From UBA10347 sp905182135 (lineage in GTDB: Bacteria > Actinomycetota > Acidimicrobiia > Acidimicrobiales > UBA10347): a DNA stretch of 64,000 nt. Shown here piece after piece: positions 61,051 to 64,000 of the stretch. Within the stretch, counting starts at the first letter, position 1, and each line of letters starts with the position of its first letter. The position numbers and the translations under genes were made by a program. Location of the stretch: contig CAWUSE010000021.1 of the NCBI GenBank assembly GCA_963925805.1, forward strand, positions 1-64,000, in the 5' to 3' direction. The notes under the pieces are model-generated. The model worked only from the letters and a program-made list of their open reading frames with translations, had not been told where the DNA came from and did not search any database.

Positions 61051-61845
61051 TCAGAACAGTTCTGGGACGACGGGACAACCGCTGTTCTGCACGGCGTCGG
61101 CCGACGTAACCGCACCCGCCGTGGTAATTACCTGATCTACCAGGCTCAGCGGGACCTCTTCGAGTTCACGTAGGTAACGAGGGCCACCGACTTGTTCGTT
61201 CCAGCGTCGGACGAGTCCTCCGTACATGCGCTCGCCCAGAGCGACACCGATCGAAGCGACTCCCCACACCGGCACCTCGAGATGGCGGGCCACGGCCGCA
61301 GCCTGGAAGGTCCCCATTGGAGCCAAACCGCGGTTGGGCCCGAGTGCTTCAAAAGGCACGAGCAAGTGCGTCGCGTCCAACAACGCTTGCGCAGTTCCCT
61401 CGGCGTCGACCGTCACCAGAGTCTGGCCCTCGTCGGCAAAGCGGTCAATTTGGTACTCGGCGTTCCCATCGGTGTCCACAATGACGAACCCCAAGTCGCC
61501 GCGTTTGCGTGCCAGCACTGAAACGGCGTCGGTCCAACCAACGACCGCTACGACGGCGTCATCAGGCACCGAATAGGCAAGTGCTGCCGGAGTTCGATCG
61601 TCTTCGAGCAGTTCGACGACGTCCCACAATGCCTTGCGCTGGTTTGGCGCACCTAGCACCTGAGCGGCTAGCCATACCAGCGGCCCCGACGCGGCTTGAC
61701 GATCAAGAATACGGCGACATGCGATGAGTAGCCCAGCGGCGTCACCCACAAAGTCCGCCAGTGCTATGGCTGTTTCGCGAGCCAACACATCGGCCGGAAC
61801 ATGAGTGGCCCGGGCCACGTAACGCAGTCGCTCAATCGGATGCAC
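61051..61845 (-). CDS. eIF2B-like conserved protein next to mutY
   Basis: A 264-residue protein similar in layout to bacterial eIF-2B alpha/MtnA-like proteins. HPIERLRYVARATHVPADVL at the N-terminus, a helical part to about 95, then a Rossmann-like part with VVAVVGWTDAVSVL, LLDATHLLVPFEALGPNRGLAPMGTFQAAAVARHLEVPVWGVA, where the family places its phosphosugar/nucleotide site. Role unknown, but related genes are often beside mutY in actinobacteria as far as I recall. GTG at 61845 is chosen since TACGGT lies 6 bases upstream and the conserved part begins there; the frame opens at 61953. Confidence 0.7.
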   Translation of the reverse strand: MHPIERLRYVARATHVPADVLARETAIALADFVGDAAGLLIACRRILDRQAASGPLVWLAAQVLGAPNQRKALWDVVELLEDDRTPAALAYSVPDDAVVAVVGWTDAVSVLARKRGDLGFVIVDTDGNAEYQIDRFADEGQTLVTVDAEGTAQALLDATHLLVPFEALGPNRGLAPMGTFQAAAVARHLEVPVWGVASIGVALGERMYGGLVRRWNEQVGGPRYLRELEEVPLSLVDQVITTAGAVTSADAVQNSGCPVVPELF

Positions 61846-61851
61846 CGTCGA

Positions 61852-61857
61852 ACCGTA
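61852..61857 (-). promoter_or_regulatory. Candidate -10 box of the eIF2B-like gene (leaderless pattern)
   Basis: On the minus strand TACGGT is followed by 6 bases and the GTG at 61845. Confidence 0.4.
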
Positions 61858-62011
61858 CTTGCCCAAAGGGCAAGATATTCGCCCCCACAGCTCCCGCACC
61901 TGGCATAAGAATGTCGAAGGAGCGCTGCGTACCCGCTGGCTTTCGATCTCCACAGGAACAAATCGTGCGTCGATCGTATTGCTCGAGCATCTACAGCGAA
62001 CAACAGCCGAC

Positions 62012-62017
62012 TAGCCT
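62012..62017 (+). promoter_or_regulatory. Candidate -10 box of the gene at 62024 (leaderless pattern)
   Basis: TAGCCT is followed by 6 bases and the ATG at 62024, the same hexamer and spacing as at 2346. Confidence 0.45.
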
Positions 62018-62023
62018 GGCACC

Positions 62024-62512
62024 ATGGCTATTGCTCCCCCACCAGAGATCGAGCTCGACCCGCTACAAGGGGACCCTCGCCCCGTCGGCGACTGGGTTAC
62101 GACCTTCCACCTGGCCGTCGTGGTTCTCGACCCGTACACCCACGAAAGCTCATGGATTATCGACACCGCAGCGCGAGTTTTGGCGTCGTACAGTGGCGCC
62201 GACGTGCGGACTGCATGGTTAGTGACCGGTACCGACGACGAAGCTCGCCGATTCCTCGGCCCGCTAGCCGACGAGTTCCTCACCTTCACTGACCCGAACC
62301 GAGCGTTCGTCAAGAGTCTCGAGCTACAGAGCTTGCCAGCGTTCGTTCACATAGACCACGCACTGAATGTGGTTGGCGCAGCCGAGGGATGGAATCCAGC
62401 CGAGTGGCGTAGCGTCGCCGCTGAACTGTCGGCGCAGATGAGCTGGAGCCGGCCTGGTATCCCTGAGGCTGGCGACCCACCTCCGTACCCCGGCACGCCG
62501 GCGATCGGCTAG
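62024..62512 (+). CDS. Thioredoxin-fold-like hypothetical protein without cysteines
   Basis: A 162-residue soluble protein. FHLAVVVLDPYTHESSWIIDTAARVL, VRTAWLVTGTDDEARRFLGP and SLELQSLPAFVHIDHALNVVGAAEGWNPAEWRSVAAEL follow the beta-alpha-beta order of TlpA/AhpC-like thioredoxin folds, and LPAFVHID matches the cis-Pro strand, but no cysteine is present, so it cannot be a redox enzyme of the usual type. The C-terminal 20 residues are Pro-rich. It lies 12 bases before the fumarase gene and is likely cotranscribed with it. The family looks conserved but is unnamed to me. Confidence 0.65.
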   Translation: MAIAPPPEIELDPLQGDPRPVGDWVTTFHLAVVVLDPYTHESSWIIDTAARVLASYSGADVRTAWLVTGTDDEARRFLGPLADEFLTFTDPNRAFVKSLELQSLPAFVHIDHALNVVGAAEGWNPAEWRSVAAELSAQMSWSRPGIPEAGDPPPYPGTPAIG

Positions 62513-62524
62513 CACGCCGTCATC

Positions 62525-64000
62525 ATGGACTTCAACTATCGAGATCTGCTGCCCCTCGACGGCCCAGACACCACCGAGTACCGGCTCGTCACAACCGAGG
62601 GTGTGAACACCGTCGACCTTGGCGGCCGACAATTCCTCGAGGTCAGCAATGAGGCAATTACCGCTCTCACCAGCGAGGCCATGCGCGACATTGCCCACCT
62701 GCTTCGGCCCTCACACCTGCAGCAGCTAGCCAACATCCTCGACGATGATGACGCATCCCCAAATGACCATTTCGTCGCATTGGAATTGCTCAAGAACGCC
62801 AACATCGCCGCCGGAGGCATCTTGCCCGGCTGCCAAGACACCGGCACAGCAATCGTCAAAGGCAAAAAAGGCCAGTTCGTTCTGACCCCTGGTGACGATA
62901 AGCCAGCTATCGCTCGAGGGATTTTCGACACATACCAGACGTCGAACCTTCGCTATTCCCAGCTTGCACCCCTCGACATGTTCACCGAGAAGAACACCGG
63001 AAACAATCTGCCTGCCGAGATCAAGATCGAAGCCATCCCGGGGGACGAGTACAAGTTTTTCTTCATGGCCAAAGGTGGCGGTTCTGCCAATAAGAGCTTC
63101 TTGTTTCAAGAAACCAAAGCCTTGTTGAATGAGACCAGCCTCATCAACTTCCTCGATGAGAAGCTGCGCAAGATCGGTACGTCGGCTTGCCCGCCGTACC
63201 ACTTAGGCATTGTCATCGGCGGCACGTCAGCTGAGTACGCCGTCGAGATGGCCAAGATGGCCTCAACCCGTTATCTCGACTCACTCCCCACCGAAGGCAG
63301 CGAGGCTGGGCACGCCTATCGCGACCTAGAGTGGGAAGACCGCATTCTGAAGATGACTCAAGAGTTCGGGATCGGTGCTCAATTCGGTGGCAAGTACTTC
63401 TGTCATGACGTGCGAGTGATTCGTCTGCCACGTCATGGCGCATCATGCCCAGTGGGCATAGCCGTATCTTGTTCGGCCGACCGCCAGGTAATGGCCAAGA
63501 TCAACAGCGAAGGTCTTTGGATCGAAGCCCTTGAGCAAGACCCTGCTCGCTTCCTACCCGAAACCGCCGACAGCCAACTGTCTCGCACGGTCGTCGAAGT
63601 CGACCTGAATCAGCCGATGGACGAGATCCGCGCTCAGCTCACGCAGCACCCGGTCAAGACTCGGCTTTCGCTGTCGGGGACGTTGGTCGTGGGTCGCGAT
63701 ATCGCCCATGCCAAGATCAAGGAACGTCTCGATGCCGGCGAAGAGATGCCCCAATATCTCCGGGACTGCCCGATCTACTATGCCGGCCCGGCCAAAACTC
63801 CCGAGGGTTATGCATCGGGTTCCTTTGGTCCAACCACGGCTAGCCGTATGGACCCGTACGTCGACCAGTTCCAGGCCGCTGGCGGCTCCATGATCATGTT
63901 GGCAAAAGGCAACCGCTCTCAACAGGTGACCGATGCATGCCGCACCTACGGCGGGTTCTACCTGGGTTCTATTGGAGGACCGGCTGCTCGCCTGGCTAAG
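62525..64000 (+). CDS. Class I (Fe-S) fumarate hydratase, N-terminal part (cut by window edge)
   Basis: Open for 492 codons from the ATG at 62525 to the window end. It converts fumarate to malate in the citric acid cycle with a labile 4Fe-4S cluster. GGILPGCQDTGTAIVKGKKG carries the first cluster cysteine; IVIGGTSAEYAVEMAK, FGGKYFCHDVRVIRLPRHGASCPVGIAVSC supply further ligands; the beta domain begins near 355 with LSGTLVVGRDIAHAKIKE and contains GPTTASRMDPYVDQF. This is the single-chain FumA/FumB type with both domains fused. A second, oxygen-stable fumarase cannot be judged from this window. Confidence 0.95.
   Translation, partial: MDFNYRDLLPLDGPDTTEYRLVTTEGVNTVDLGGRQFLEVSNEAITALTSEAMRDIAHLLRPSHLQQLANILDDDDASPNDHFVALELLKNANIAAGGILPGCQDTGTAIVKGKKGQFVLTPGDDKPAIARGIFDTYQTSNLRYSQLAPLDMFTEKNTGNNLPAEIKIEAIPGDEYKFFFMAKGGGSANKSFLFQETKALLNETSLINFLDEKLRKIGTSACPPYHLGIVIGGTSAEYAVEMAKMASTRYLDSLPTEGSEAGHAYRDLEWEDRILKMTQEFGIGAQFGGKYFCHDVRVIRLPRHGASCPVGIAVSCSADRQVMAKINSEGLWIEALEQDPARFLPETADSQLSRTVVEVDLNQPMDEIRAQLTQHPVKTRLSLSGTLVVGRDIAHAKIKERLDAGEEMPQYLRDCPIYYAGPAKTPEGYASGSFGPTTASRMDPYVDQFQAAGGSMIMLAKGNRSQQVTDACRTYGGFYLGSIGGPAARLAK

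Overview
The window looks like a chromosomal segment of an actinobacterium, most likely a free-living aerobic member of the Acidimicrobiia. This is an inference from gene content: a SufB/SufD/SufC plus SufU-type iron-sulfur assembly system, many acyl-CoA dehydrogenases and MaoC hydratases, an LLM flavin oxidoreductase, Fe-S class I fumarase, a HelD/HelR-like RNA polymerase helicase and an asymmetric heterodimeric ABC exporter. Base composition is fairly even. There are no rRNA or tRNA genes, insertion sequences, phage genes or CRISPR arrays that I can see. Coding density is high, genes in operons often overlap by 1-8 bases, and GTG/TTG starts are common. A recurring layout, TANNNT followed by 6-7 bases and then ATG/GTG, precedes many first genes and points to widespread leaderless transcription.

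Left part (1-17 kb): 5' end of a helD-like gene, trpD, rluE, an FAD amine-oxidase-like protein, a 2-oxoglutarate/Fe(II) dioxygenase with a start-codon tandem repeat, small membrane proteins, two acyl-CoA dehydrogenases, a cupin, an MBL hydrolase, then a minus-strand operon SulP transporter - beta-carbonic anhydrase - rhodanese/YgaP-like protein - persulfide-dioxygenase/rhodanese fusion.

Middle (17-39 kb): the first suf locus (sufC-sufS-sufU), a frameshifted gene remnant, then a divergent locus. Leftward are a dipeptide-type ABC importer (binding lipoprotein, permease, permease-ATPase fusion, ATPase) and a TauD-family dioxygenase. Rightward are a TetR regulator, a type I sulfatase, an M28-like protein lacking metal ligands, a CaiB-type CoA transferase and an acyl-CoA dehydrogenase. 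Palindromes with GTGTC/GACAC half-sites lie in the divergent promoter and again before the last gene. I read this as one uptake-and-catabolism unit for an unknown, possibly sulfated, carboxylic substrate. It is followed by a beta-oxidation-like operon (two MaoC proteins, two crotonases, LLM oxidoreductase) and an Ldh2-family dehydrogenase.

Right part (39-64 kb): a heterodimeric ABC exporter, a VOC protein, a very long BNR/sortilin-like repeat protein without an evident signal peptide, a decayed amidohydrolase gene, a P450-type ferredoxin, an orphan CbbQ/CbbO (NorQ/NorD-like) ATPase-VWA pair, a membrane desaturase, and the second suf locus (sufB - four-Cys protein - sufD - Rieske - sufC2 - phhB - two MaoC-like genes) behind a clear sigma-70-like promoter. 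The window ends with gamma-carbonic anhydrase, an MBL hydrolase, mutY, an eIF2B-like protein, a thioredoxin-like protein and the 5' part of a class I fumarase gene.
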